The notes under the pieces: model-generated
What the model was told of the DNA's origin: nothing
What the model saw: only the letters and a program-made list of their open reading frames with translations
Databases searched by the model: none
Translations under genes and position numbers: made by a program
Source: Rhyacophila brunnea
Taxonomy: Eukaryota > Arthropoda > Insecta > Trichoptera > Rhyacophilidae
Length of the DNA stretch: 64,000 nt
NCBI GenBank assembly: GCA_022495005.1
Contig: JAGYXB010000200.1
Location: 930,001 to 994,000 of the forward strand
Direction: 5' to 3'
Shown here: positions 35,247-46,833 of the stretch, piece after piece
Layout: every line of letters begins with the position of its first letter
How positions within the stretch are numbered: the first letter of the stretch is position 1

Positions 35247-35344
35247 GTTGGAGTATGGCTAACGATAAAAAAAAATAATTTGTATACCTTGTTATTTTTT
35301 TAAATTTTCAACACATTCAGTAATTCTTTGATAATACATTTTTT

Positions 35345-35720
35345 ACTTACCTTCTTCTTCTTATTGTGCCATCCCCTAGCGGAGGTCGGCCACCATCAAG
35401 GCGATCTTATCTTTGTCGTCTGCTACCCGGAACAGTTTGGTGGAGCTGCACTCGTACCAATCATGGAGGTTCTTAAGCCACGAAATGCGGCGCCGTCCTC
35501 TGCTACGCTTCCCATTGATCTTTCCTTGAATGACAAGTTGGAGAATGCTGTATTTTTGTCCTCTCATAATGTGGCCGAGGTACTGTAGTTTCCTGGTTTA
35601 GATACTATGTAGAACTTCTCGGTCCTTCCCCATTCGATTGAGAACTTCAACATTTGTCACTCGGTCAGTCCAAGGAATTTTGAGGATGCGTCTATACAGC
35701 CACATCTCGAAAGCTTCAAG
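35345..35720 (-). mobile_element. RTE-like LINE 3' fragment
   Basis: The minus-strand frame contains LQLVIQGKINGKRSRGRRRI followed by SWLKNLHDWY and ends LMVADLR just before the 3' untranslated tail GAAGAAG-type repeat (35349-35360 on the plus strand as CTTCTTCTTC). This is the conserved C-terminal basic block of RTE-like LINEs. Upstream codons (35580-35720) extend the match but are frame-shifted. Confidence 0.72.
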
Positions 35721-36638
35721 TCTCTGTGACATCTCTTTACCTACTTAATAATATTTTTAGCATTGAATTATAGTATAAGCGTATTATACCAAATTCATAA
35801 TATCGATTATAATTATTTTCTCATTTCGAATTACTCTTTTTCATTAATCACTACTGAATATACAAAAACTACTTCTTAAATTTACCTAAAGAGACATTTG
35901 TTGACTTACGTAATATTTTATGTGCGTTATAATGTTATAATTTATAAATAATAATCTATTTACTAATAAGGATAAAATCTTTTTGATACGAATAAAATTG
36001 TATTTCCTTTCCACAGTAAGTCATGTCCGCTTCTGGATATTGCTATTATTGTTTCATTAGGCAACTTAATAATATCAGGAAAGGCAATAACATAAAAATA
36101 TATGACACACAAACAAAACTTTGCGAGGGCACATTGCGTAATAGGGTTTGGAATAACTTTTAAAAGGAATAGGAAAAGGTTATTATCGAAAATTTTGTAG
36201 ATACTAATGATATATAATAAGATTTGATACTTTAAGATATAAGGCATTTTGTTAATTGCGTATCGCTTGATTAATAAAAACACTGGTATTTATTGATTAT
36301 CCACTTTATTTTTGAAAGTCTTACTACTCATTGCCTTTTAGAATAACTCATGTAAGTTTTTCAAATACATACTTGGCAAAAATTACAGTTGATAATTAGA
36401 TTTTTGAACACAATATAGGGAATAAATAATATGTTTAAACATAAAATACTTACTGTATAATATAATTATGCGTTTATCCCGACGTAATGTGGTAAATATG
36501 ACAAAATATTAAAAATACATTTTACAAATTACCATGTGGTACCACCAAGTCAACGCTATTACCTGTTGAGATGAAAAAAATATATAAATAAGATATAATA
36601 ATATGAATATAATATGAATCTATAATACTGTTATAATA
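35721..36638. other. No gene seen
   Basis: The frame at 35963-36283 (-), 106 codons, is rich in I, F and L because of AT content and has no recognised motif. I treat it as chance. Confidence 0.45.
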
Positions 36639-37377
36639 CATAAATGCAGGGTTTCCCAAACTATGTTCCGCGGAACACCAGTGTTCCGCTAAACCTGAAT
36701 AGGTGTTCCGCGACCATTTGGAAAGGCTTTATACACTGCTTAAAGATCTTCTACTATGTAGAAGTAAAATAAGTAAAACTAAAATAATTGAAGAATCTAC
36801 TTCATATTGAAAGGCGAGTGATGATCAATCTCCACTTATGTTTGTGAAGTCAAGTATCTAGATAGGTCATGCCTCCTACAAGGCGTTGGGGCTGATAGTC
36901 CTCTAGCCTGTGAGCCTGGGCTCACGGGGGGCCCGGCGTGAGAGATCGACCAGCCAAGTGAGATAAACACACATCACAAACATGCACTAATAGTAAAAAA
37001 ATATTTTTTCACTTCAAGCATACTAAAATTTAATAATATGTGGTTTTGCCATACTTACAATCTTTGATTATTGTCGATATTTGACATGTCCATAATTATG
37101 CATAGATATCAACATCCACTTTTATGTAAGGCTTTTAAAAATAGAAAAAATCGCTAAAAATACCTTTAATTTTACCTCGAACACCATTTGGAATATACAA
37201 CCGTAGATCGTCACATTGCCTTTAACCTTAGCGATAAGTAGGTGGCCCGCCAAAGATCCTAGCCTGGGGGCCCGCTTCGGGATGTACAGGCGGAGGACCA
37301 CTTTTCCGTTCCGTTAAAATTTCCGGGTTTGCGAAGTGTTCCATTGCAGAAAAAATTTGGGAAACCCTGCATTAATG
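36639..37377. mobile_element. hAT-type MITE family B, complete copy
   Basis: The element spans 36647-37369 (723 bp). It starts CAGGGTTTCCCAAACT and ends ATTTGGGAAACCCTG. Flanks CATAAATG (36639-36646) and CATTAATG (37370-37377) are an 8-bp duplication with one mismatch. Inner left sequence TGTTCCGCGGAACACC is itself a short palindrome. Confidence 0.87.
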
Positions 37378-37716
37378 TATTGTTTTAATCAGTTTAAAAA
37401 ATGATTGCATATATATTAATTCAAAAATCTACAATCTAATGATACAGATAGAAATATCTTTCACAGTAAAAATTGGGAGATAGCCATTAAATCAATCATG
37501 TATAGTAAGTTAAAGAGGCGATACGTTGAGAAAAGAAGAAGAAAACCTACATTTTATTATAAAAAAAACATTTATAAATATCATGGTTTTCAAAATTTTA
37601 TGAAATTTACCTATCACGTTATACAAAAAAAACGAGGTAATATGACACGCATTTCGTTAGTAAGCTTTATCAATTATTATTTAGATGAACGCTAAAATAA
37701 ATAAGAAATTACCTTT
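37378..37716. other. No gene seen
   Basis: AT-rich. The 65-codon frame at 37498-37695 has a basic composition but no motif. Confidence 0.45.
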
Positions 37717-37890
37717 GGTTCTCGTGGTGCAGTGCGTAAGGCGCTGGCCTTCCATCCCGGAGTTTTGGGTTCGATTCCCAGTGAGGTCAAAATATATTTA
37801 CATAGTCTAATATGTAAATTCCTCAAGCCTGGGAGTTTTACCACTATTATTGGGCTTCACGGCCTGTTACGGTGTTTAATAAATAAACAA
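37717..37890 (+). mobile_element. tRNA-derived SINE-B, copy 1
   Basis: The head is GGTTCTCGTGGTGCAGTGCG and TAAGGCGCTGGCCTTCCATC with B box GGGTTCGATTCCC. The body has CCTCAAGCCTGGGAGTTTTA and AATTATTGGGCTTC-like sequence. Further copies are at 40562 and 51193, all on the plus strand. Confidence 0.75.
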
Positions 37891-38159
37891 AAAAAAATAC
37901 CTACTAATTCTTCCCATCATGCTCCAGTATCAGAACATAAAGTCACGCTATTTTTTTCGGTCCACGTCTCACATTTCACGGACCACATCGATCGCTTTTC
38001 TAGTAGAGCTTTAAGATGAGGAAGGCTCGAAGTTATGGAGTGTCGCGCTCTCGGATACATGTCCTACCCACGTGAAACACAAGCATGTCTTCGTTATTAT
38101 ATCCGTTATAAAAAATTGACACTTTGGCTCTTGAATTCAAGTATTTGTTACGCAGTCGT

Positions 38160-39105
38160 TCAATTCAATTCAATTCATTTATTTTACATATTGTGGACAT
38201 TACAAATTATAAGTTTAAGACGTTCACAACATGACATTTAGAAACAACAAAATATTATTAAAACAATATTAGGTACATAACAAAAGAGATAGATCAGTAT
38301 TAAGTTATTCTACAGTATAAATGTGTAAATACAAAAAAATTATATAGGTACAAGGAAGTACACCGGATGAGTTAAGCAGACCCTATTTTAAGAATTTATA
38401 AAATAACGTCCACCTATACTCATCCTCACGTAGATGGAATATATCAACATCCGAAGCGATTTGGTTGAACAGAGTTATTGCCCTCCCAATTGGCATCACC
38501 AATGGCAGGTTAGTTCTGCTCCTCGGGAGAACAAACAACTGATGCTCTCAATTTCTAATATAGTTATCAGGGACACACAAGTCAATACTACCAAGAATGG
38601 CAGAGTTCTCATTCACACCACGTATAAGTCGAAAAAAATACGTGGCCAAATATTGATATCTTCTAGCACTTAAACTACAGTATGTAAGCATACCTAAGAG
38701 AAAGTTAGTTGGATAAAGCCACGGATAATATCCATATAACCTCAAATAAAGGAGTCTCAAAAATTTCTTTTGAACTCGCTCCACCATAAGGTCATATTTC
38801 AACTGATGCGGGGCCCAAACAATCGACCCACTCTCAAGCCGGCTTCTCACTAAGGAATTATAAAGAATTTTTAATACAGTAACATCCGAAAAGACCCGGG
38901 AAGTACGCAAGACGAAGCCCAACATTTGTAGCGCCTTTTTACAAATGATAGCAATATGACCACTAAATGACTTACTGTCAAACGTAATGCCAACATCCCT
39001 TACAGACGCTATTCGCAAAAGAACTCTGCCATGCATCTAATATTGGAAAAATAATACTCTTATGTACTGTACCCTTAATAATAGTGTAAACATCTAATCT
39101 CAAGG
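38160..39105 (-). mobile_element. Jockey-like LINE, 3' part of reverse transcriptase ORF
   Basis: A 162-codon open frame (38548-39036) matches the C-terminal thumb and tail region of Jockey-clade LINEs: DVGITFDSKSFSGHI (usually D.G..FD..L.F..H), then SLVRSRLESGSIVWAPHQ and VERVQKKFLRLLYLR. A 3' untranslated part runs down to 38160 and ends in CAATTC repeats. It is 5'-truncated, with the catalytic YADD not included. Close relatives are at 46245 and 16591 on the same strand. Confidence 0.82.
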
Positions 39106-39230
39106 TTCAAAAGGTTGATTGTGCTTTGGAAAAATTCTGTGTCTCAATGAACCAGTCTCGATTGATCATACATGGCGGGGTCTGTATTCAACCAACTAAG
39201 AGTCGCATAACGATAAAATAATATCATTTA

Positions 39231-39366
39231 TTGTGTTAACTGTCAATTCATGGTGGAACTGCATTGTATTATTGATTAATTGAATAAAACGCATATTTTT
39301 AGTACTTTTACTACTTAGTAACATTTTCAACTGTCCCTCTGAAGCGGACGAAACCGGTCCAGATGG
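39231..39366 (+). repeat. Single-arm copy of the GGACGAAACC hairpin repeat
   Basis: TGTTAACTGTCAATTCATGG, TGGAACTGCATTGTATT and then CTGTCCCTCTGAAG, CGGACGAAACCGGTCC match the right arm and flank of the palindrome at 49707-49932. The second arm is absent. Confidence 0.65.
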
Positions 39367-40561
39367 TTAGTATAAAATCCATTGAGGTATTTTCGTAATA
39401 TATATACATTGGGAATAATTTGTTAAAGAATAATGTTCTATTCACTATTGTATTCACAAATTTAAATCATATTATATCCTTATTTTAATTTCTGCGCGAT
39501 ATAAAATATAAGTTTAAAAAAATATGTGAATATAATCTAATACGCGTTACAGCATATTAAATACGAAAGGAGGTCTGAAATATTATTGAGCAATAATTTT
39601 CGAAATCCCGACAAAACAGGGTGCCATTGTTTGGCGATATTTTCAGCCCGACCGCCAGTCGTAAAGTAAAAATTTTCCCCACATTACGCGCGTTTGAAAG
39701 GAAATTTGCGTCAGAATTTCCCTGTGTGACAAACAAGGAGGGGTATACAGGGTTGAACATGACGTACCTACAAAGTGAGACAAGCGCTATTTACTTTTTT
39801 AAATTCTACAGTTTATTTATTCAATCCACATAAAATTATTTACAATGTTTGGTATGATTTAATGAATTTAAAGGTTTTGCTAACAATCTCTTTTCATCTT
39901 GAATGATTCTGCGCTGCTCTTACAGTCTAATCATATTGAGTAAAAATTAACCCTTACTACGACATGATTTTTTTAAATGGGATGCTTTATTTATACATTG
40001 TGCTAGAGCCCAGTAATTACATTTATCAACAATCTCAGAAAATGTCGGATGATTTGTTTAGATTTTTAGTCATATCAACGTTACATCATTGAAATATTGA
40101 AAAATATTTCAAATAAAAGACATACTTAACATTAAAAATACACATTATAATAAATCTAATATATTTTATTGGGTCTGCGATGGTCACCAAGATTTTGAAA
40201 ATGTATATTGAATTTATTTAAGTGATAATTGTATCAATATACCTGTTGATTGATCGTCCATCTTATATTTTTTTCTAATTTGATGAACATTTAAAATCGG
40301 CCACTATTTTTCAAGGTGGCGACAGTATTGATTATGATATACCTATTGTTACTGGATAATAATTGTACTAAGTATATGAAAAGCCATCCTTTTGGGCAAA
40401 TTATTTACAGGTAACCTCCTTAATATGTCTAGACTAATTATTGGTGTTTAGAGTAGTTTAGACCATGGTTAGTTTGGTCACTTTGTTGACTAAGGTGTAT
40501 GCCCGTGTGTTACGCTACCAGCGATCTCCCATCTCTATAGCATTCGCGAATCTCCTCTACT
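39367..40561. other. No gene seen; island at 39590-39750
   Basis: The island (AATCCCGACAAAACAGGGTG to AATTTCCCTGTGTGACAAAC) is unique, and short frames run through it on both strands. It is a candidate conserved non-coding block. The rest is AT-rich. Confidence 0.45.
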
Positions 40562-40660
40562 TGGCTCTCGTAGTCCAGTGCGTAAGGCGCTAGGCTTTCA
40601 TCCGGGGCTCCGTTTTTGATTCCCGGTGAGGTCACAATATATAAACTCTGGGTGTTTATG
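40562..40660 (+). mobile_element. tRNA-derived SINE-B, copy 2
   Basis: GGCTCTCGTAGTCCAGTGCG and TAAGGCGCTAGGCTTTCATC followed by a damaged B box (TTTTTGATTCCC) and GAGGTCACAATAT. Confidence 0.7.
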
Positions 40661-41248
40661 ATTTTTTCACTTATATTACTAATAACACTACTACTTCATT
40701 ACATCACTTTCAATTTAATCTTAAGCATTTACGTTCTTATAATCAAGTATACAATATATGAGTTTGCCTTCAAAAAATATAAGGTTTGATTTGTTTTATA
40801 ACGCCCTGAATTTTGGCGCAAACCAACGCCGACGTGCTAAAGCATTGCAAATAGCTTTGGCGGGATATAATATTATTATCTCTTTGTATATTTTGAATAT
40901 TGGAAATACTTTATTAGTGTCGTAAAAGCACAGCTCACATTACAAAGGATCTGAATACAATTTATTGAAAGAGAATTTGGTGAATGTAAACGTATGATAA
41001 AATTACTGTAAATGGTAACTATTCCAATTGGTAAATTATTATATTCAATTACAAAATAATATTAATATTATAAATTACTACAAAAAATACTCAGTGGCAG
41101 TGCAACTTGTCAAAATTCTTCGGTGTAGCTATTCTACAAAATAAATTATTTCTGGGAAATTTTAAACGAGCATATTCAATTGTAATTTTCAGAGATATAT
41201 AATTTTCAAAATCGTGTTTCCTATCTAATACCATTGACCATACTTCAA
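40661..41248. other. No gene seen
   Basis: A short GC-richer patch near 40800-40865. Nothing else recognised. Confidence 0.45.
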
Positions 41249-41512
41249 TGAATGCTGTATTTCGAAAACGTTACATGTTACATTTTAAAAAAGAGTGAGA
41301 TTAGTTACAAAAATCTTCATAGGTATTACCTAAATACACAAATGTAAGATAATTTTTTTTGTAGTTTTTTGAAGACAACAGTTTACACTTTTAATATAAA
41401 ATGATATATTTTACATAAAAACTTTTCACTATTTACTTTTATATAGGATTTTTTTCACTATTTTGACTAAAACGCAATAGTGACTTGTAACGTTTTCGAA
41501 ATACAGCATTCA
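41249..41512. mobile_element. MITE with 27-bp perfect terminal inverted repeats
   Basis: 264 bp. The left end TGAATGCTGTATTTCGAAAA continues to CGTTACA and is repeated without mismatch in inverted form at 41486-41512. The flanks (TTCAA before, ATTAA after) do not give a clear duplication. No coding frame. The perfect ends suggest a fairly young insertion. Confidence 0.75.
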
Positions 41513-41764
41513 ATTAATATTTTTCCGTCAGACTATCACAAATGAATTGTGATGTCGTTAAATACTTTATATCCATTCGATAATGTGTTCTGTACTAAGA
41601 CTATAAGGATCTTTTAAACAATTATGAGAATATAATATCATTTATGTCAGTTTATGTTACAAATTTTAGAACATTCATTTACGTGTATGCTTTCTCTAAC
41701 CTTATCCATGTTAATACATCTTCTCACTACCTAGCTCTCTTTTACACATTTACATTTATTTTCT

Positions 41765-42010
41765 CTTATGCCTTATATCATCATCATCAGCCTGAATCAA
41801 TCCATTGCTGGATGAAGGCCTTTTCAAGCAGATTCTACTTCTCTCGGTCCTGTGCGTTGCTATGCCACGTACTTCCGTAGAACTTTATCATTTCATCGAT
41901 CCAGCTGCCTCTAAGTCTACCTTGCGGACGTTTTGTACCTCTTGGATACCACTGGATGACTACATTTGTCCGACGATTGTCTCTTCTTCGAGCTATGTGC
42001 TATGCCTTAT
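41765..42010 (-). mobile_element. RTE-like LINE, extreme 3' end with one premature stop
   Basis: Reading the minus strand from 42000 gives a frame with RRDNRRTNVVIQWYPRG, KRPQGRLRGSWIDEM, STWHSNAQDREK, then a TAG where Trp is usual, and KAFIQQWIDSG followed by stops formed by the TGATGATGATGA tail. The family pattern is W.P..KR..GR...RW.D......G..W...A.DR..W..L.EAF...W, so this is the ORF end. The tail is (GAT)n. The same tail sequence forms the minisatellite at 58170-59970. Confidence 0.82.
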
Positions 42011-42218
42011 ATAAATAAAGACAAATATTTTTTTTACTACATAATATACTTAATGTAGGCAATATATAAATAACTTTCACCGACACTTATTAACACACAG
42101 TATTAAATGAAAATTGGGAAGACCTCAGTTTTGTTAAATCCATTGAGTGAGCAGTAGGCATTGGAACTGGTTTTTGGTACTGGCTAGAGACTGCTAAAAA
42201 CCGACGGGGATAAAAGAG

Positions 42219-42752
42219 AAATAATTACAAGATAAAAAGAACTTTTTATATTTTTTTTTCGACCATGTCCGATCCTAATAGGATCATAATATGGGCCTCC
42301 ACAGAGAAGAGGTTTGTATTAACAGATTTTGTTTTTCTACGAGAAATTGATATCAGCCACTTGCTCAACCTATTAGGTCCATACCCTGACATAAACAAAT
42401 TGAAAAACAATATGTGTACTTGCCAGATCCAGGATTCGAACCTGGGACCCACGGCGTTATAGTCCAACGCTTAAGTCGCGCGGCCACCGTGGGTGTGTAT
42501 ACCACGTTTTTTAATTTTCTGTTGAATCATATAAACTTGACAATTATATGTATTAATAAATACTTTTTTTTGTACTTGATAGAAATACTGAATAAATATA
42601 GAATACTGAAATATCATTTTTACATTTCATATTGATTTCCATAGTAACGCACGTACCTATATATTAATAATTTAGTTGCTAGAAATGGACACACAAGAAA
42701 AAATGTCTACTGGACAAACAAGAATACAAGCTAATAAAAACGTGGTAAAATA
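42219..42752 (-). repeat. R480 repeat, copy 5, interrupted by SINE-A and internally deleted
   Basis: Begins AATAATTACAAGATAAAAAG and is split at ACTTTTTATAT by a SINE-A (42252-42497), then resumes ACCACGTTTTTTAATTTTCT. It holds the uninterrupted TTAA site (ATGTATTAATAAATACT at 42549-42565) that corresponds to the MITE insertion in copy 1. A central ~200 bp are missing after TTTAGTTGCTAG. Confidence 0.78.
42252..42497 (-). mobile_element. tRNA-derived SINE-A, full length
   Basis: On the minus strand: tRNA-like head with GGTGGCCGCGCGACTTAAGC, CTATAAC loop and B box GGTTCGAATCC, then the body, then CCTATTAGGATCGG, CATGGTCG and a poly-A run. Target-derived TATA flanks it. It is inserted in R480 copy 5. 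Confidence 0.8.
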
Positions 42753-44637
42753 AGGAGGGCGCGGCTTGATTTAAAGTGTTGCGTCATTTGAATAAAAATG
42801 TGTTTGTACCTATACACATTAAAAAGAAAAATGTACAGAAAAAAATGTGTATATGGCAAATACACGTAAAAAAAGTACAAATTTTTGTTCTGTTCTCCTC
42901 TTGAATGAGTTTTTGGTAACTTTGATGAAATTTTATTCTTAACTGGTGCATTCGTACGCTTTATGAACATAATCTGATCTAATTTGATCAGCAAAACTCA
43001 ACAGTCGAGATGGAACATTATTTCGCATGACGAAATGTAGTTCTACTAACATATGAGCGAGTCAGATATGGAACAGTAAAGTTAATTACATTGTGCCTAC
43101 TTGTGTCATCGGGAAGTTTTGACAGTTTTCAGGACTTGTCAGTTGTAGGAAGTTCAGAATTATTTCTGGCGTTACACATCAGTAAAATTCACTATACTGC
43201 ACGAAAAAGATTCATTTCAAAATAATGTTCAAGAATATATTATTTACATTTTTGAAGAATTTAGATGCGATTCGGTCTCAAGTTGAGTTATCAATATTTA
43301 AATACCCTTATAAATTAAATAAATAAATAATTCGTTTTTATATGGGTAGGTAATCGAACACGTACCCACACCTAGACTCTACGATTATAGGTAATTCGAA
43401 TATTATTTATTCGTCGATATGGGGACGATTACAATTTCTAAGAATTCTGGAGCACGCACTTCTCAGGTAATACTGAATTTACTTCACGGCCTTGTGATCT
43501 TTGAAACGTCAAGAAGGTCTGTGGTATATGGAAAAATTCTACGATTTTTTTTTTTACTCTCTAAAGTGATCGAAAACTTTTCTCATATTTCCGTATGTAC
43601 AACAATTATTTCTCTATGAAAGATTTGATTTGTATATTATATTGTTATAATATAACATTTATATATTATCGGTTGAGGGTAGGTACTTACTTCAGAGTAT
43701 ATGATTAAGGCTTCAAATTTTCTAATAGTTGGGTATTCTTAACTTAACAATAATATATTTCATGATCGTTTAGTATATTGATTCAGTACGTATATAAATT
43801 AACAGTAAGTAACTACATAGTTTATGGCAATTATACGTTTGCCATTGTTGAGTTATATAGTGCTTGAAGATGGCAAAAGGAAAAACTTGAATTGCACAAA
43901 AACTATTGAAATACTAAAGTACAAAACTAGTTTTATATTAATTCAAACAAGTACTGTAACTGAGGCCTAATATTCTGATTAAGTAATTCATCACAACATA
44001 GTAAAAGTATTGCAGTTCTTATGCATAGTGATTAGTGCGTGATTTTATATAAACATTTAGACGTGTGGGCTAAACACAGCATTGCTCGGCTGGTTAACTG
44101 CGAAATTTTAATTCACTTTATTTTCATGCGGTCGACACCTAGCTGGCTGAATTATGTATCATTGATTTTAGAATGAATACAGTTATTTGCAACAATGTGC
44201 TGATAATTTGTGCCGTCCCTATTCTAACTTCCTGACCAAAGTATGCCATTGATTAAAGCCTCGTTTTACATAACCTATGCTCAAAACCTCTAGGGTTATT
44301 ATTGTTGATATTATAAAACCAATGAGATAGTACCAAGAAGTTCTGTATAGAATAGACTATAATTATAAAAAGACAAATGTGTAGTATTACCCGTGCAAGA
44401 GATCTATTCTCACAAAAATCTCCACGATTGTTACGAATACACATTCAACTATTAATCCAGTGACAGACAATAAAGTAAAGATCATGATTGTGATTGATCT
44501 CCGATAGGGGATGAAACAAAACGAAACAACATATTTAAATGTTTAATTAATTACTTATTTTATTCAATTAATAATTCACAAGATTTAAGAATGTAACATT
44601 CATATATATAGTTAGGTATAGTAGATATAGATGAGTT
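42753..44637. other. No gene seen
   Basis: Long AT-rich stretch. The short frames (42731-42994 (-), 43419-43619, 44253-44444 (-)) have no motif. The sequence at 44560-44605 (AATAATTCACAAGATTTAAG) is shared with 50830-50875. Confidence 0.5.
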
Positions 44638-44815
44638 TAGAAAGCGCTTCAGAGAGTATTATAAGAGCCATTAGTTAAAAATTGTCGTAATTAAGTGTGG
44701 TACCTTTAACAAAGTTTTCTATGTTTGTGGGCGTGAAACCTGAGAGGTGCAGGCTCGATTCCTGCGGGGTGTCTTACATTTTTCAAAAAAGACTTTCTAT
44801 TGGTTATAATATATT
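44638..44815 (+). mobile_element. tRNA-derived SINE-C, copy 1
   Basis: Shares GAAAGCGCTTCAG, GGGCGTGAAACCTGAGAGGT, B-box-like GGCTCGATTCCTGCGGGGTG and ATTGGTTATAATATATTTTC with the reverse copy at 50510-50702. Confidence 0.68.
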
Positions 44816-44831
44816 TTCTCACAAGTGTTTA

Positions 44832-45016
44832 ATTTTTTTTTCGACCATGTCCGATCCTAATAGGATCATATGGGCCTCCACAGAGTGGAGGTTTGTGTTA
44901 ACAGATTTTGTTTTTACGAGAAAAACAATATGTATACTTGCCAGACCCAGGATTCGAACCTGCGACCCACGGCGTTATAGGCCAATGCTTAAGCCGCGCC
45001 CACCACCCACGGTGGC
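44832..45016 (-). mobile_element. tRNA-derived SINE-A, shortened body
   Basis: Same head and tail as at 42252, with poly-A at the 3' end (poly-T at 44832-44841 on the plus strand), but the central body after ACGAGAAA is deleted. The 129-codon frame across this SINE and SINE-C is incidental. Confidence 0.75.
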
Positions 45017-45691
45017 GGCGAGACTTAAGCTTTGGCGTATATTTAAATTTATTAAAGTAATAAATATTTTCTTTTGTAAGTTGTAAGCTTTAAATATTTC
45101 CGACTTTTCGATCTCTGGCTTATATACGTCCTCACTTGACATCGTGTAATGTCGACCGAATGCCTTATTTGAAATTTTAATTCGAAAGGGGGGGCATACT
45201 GAGGAGAGCCTTTAAGCCCGAAACTGCTTCAAAACACTTTGAAATCGAGATGCGTAAACTCGTTTTAAAAACACAAAAGCGATACTCGACAGTGTAAACA
45301 ATCGTGGAAATGTTTTTTATCAAGCGTATTAAAAAAAATATTACGAAACATTTTTGATAATGAAATTGGTCATTTTGAATGTATCGAATTTTTCGAATAT
45401 TTTTCGAAGGGGCACTTAATCAAAATAATTGGGTATATTTTGAAAAAGGCGCTTACCTCATCAAATACATCATTAAAATTTAAAGGAATGTCATTAATGA
45501 GATGGTTTGATATATTTTAAATTGTATCAGAAAATATATTATATATATATATATTATTTTATTTGTAATGTAATGACTTTTGAAAAGGTATTCGTTACAT
45601 AAAAAAATACATTGATACAATGTTAACCTATATTATAAGAATATTGTGTTATTACATTTTATGAATTATATAGTTCCTAGTATGAAAAAAG
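45017..45691. other. No gene seen; island at 45110-45300
   Basis: The island contains TCGAAAGGGGGGGCATACTG and GCCTTTAAGCCCGAAACTGC, unique in the window. A TA microsatellite lies at 45538-45562. Confidence 0.45.
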
Positions 45692-45880
45692 GGTACTGTT
45701 CGGTTATGAGGAATACAGCGGAAAACACATTTTGAAAATACCCGATATACTGGATTATTTGTTAGTTTGGATTAGTTTAGGTAAGGTTAGGTTTGGTTAG
45801 GTTAACCTAACAAATAATCCAGTTTATCGGCTATTTTTAAAATGTGTTTTCCACTGTATTCCTGATAACCGAACAGTACC
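45692..45880. mobile_element. Fold-back element with TTAGG-like centre (1)
   Basis: Arms of ~73 bp start GGTACTGTTCGGTTAT and end ATAACCGAACAGTACC, including GAAAACACATTTT and GGATTATTTGTTAG. The 44-bp centre reads TTTAGGTAAGGTTAGG then TTTGGTTAGGTTAACC, close to the insect telomere repeat. No coding frame beyond a chance frame on the minus strand. Confidence 0.82.
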
Positions 45881-46244
45881 GAAAAAAGATATGGCATCAT
45901 TGTGCTCACACATGTTTCATGATTAGATTCAGTAAATACCTCAACTTCTTCATTTCCAAATGTTGTACGATACGTGGGCCCTAAAAAGCTTGTAATATTA
46001 GTTAATATTGACATTGAAATGATTGATCTAACCCTAACGTAACATGATCAATGAGTTATGTTGAGTTAGGATTAAGTTATGATAGGTTAGTAACCTGACA
46101 TTTAAAAAAGTATAGGTAGTTATTATATTTATTATTATATAGAAATGATTAATTTTAATGTTAAAAATAACCTTTTCAGTATGCATATTGATAACACACT
46201 CATATAATTATTATATTAAGGTTTTTTTCGTAATTTTTTAAATG
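45881..46244. other. No gene seen
   Basis: Contains more TTAGG/CCTAA-like strings (CTAACCCTAACGTAAC at about 46029) but no array. Confidence 0.45.
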
Positions 46245-46833
46245 TTTTAATTCATTTAATTCATTAATTTTTTTAACATATTGTGGACATTACAGATTAT
46301 AAGTTTAAGACGTTCACAACATGACATTTAGAAACAAAGATATATAAATATAACAGTATTACATAAAAAAAGAGATATATCAGTAGATGAATTAGATAGG
46401 TACAAGGAAGTACACCGGATGAGTTAAGCAGACCATATTTTAAGAATTTATAAAACAACATCCACCTAAACTCATTCTCACGTAGGTGGAATATATCAAC
46501 ACCTGAAGCAATTTCGTTGAACATAGTTATCACTCTCCCAATTGGCATTACCAGTGGCAGGTTGGTTCTGCACCTTGGGAAAATAAACAACCGATGGTCT
46601 CTATTTCTAAGATAGCTATCAGGGACACACAGGTCAACACTGCCCAGAATGGCAGAGTTCTCATTTATACCTTGTATAAGTCGAAAAAAATACTTAGCTA
46701 AATAAAGATTTCTTCTAAATTGCAGACTGCAGTATGTAAGCATGCCTAAGAGAAGGTCAGTTGGATAAAGCCACGGATAGTATCCATACAACCTCAAGTA
46801 AAGGAGTCTCAAGAATTTCTTCTGTACCCTCTT
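46245..46833 (-). mobile_element. Jockey-like LINE, 3' fragment 3
   Basis: Near copy of the 3' half of 38160-39105. The frame at 46297-46812 starts MRLLYLRLYGYYPWLYPTD and continues past the homologous stop into the untranslated part. It is more 5'-truncated than the 38-kb copy, breaking off just after the VQKKFL region. Confidence 0.78.

Noticed and set aside
35963..36283. 106-codon membrane protein
   Set aside because: Its hydrophobicity is explained by AT-rich codons, and no splice signals, motifs or family were seen.
44697..45086. 129-codon host gene
   Set aside because: It runs through SINE-C and then an antisense SINE-A, and the residues are translations of tRNA-like DNA.
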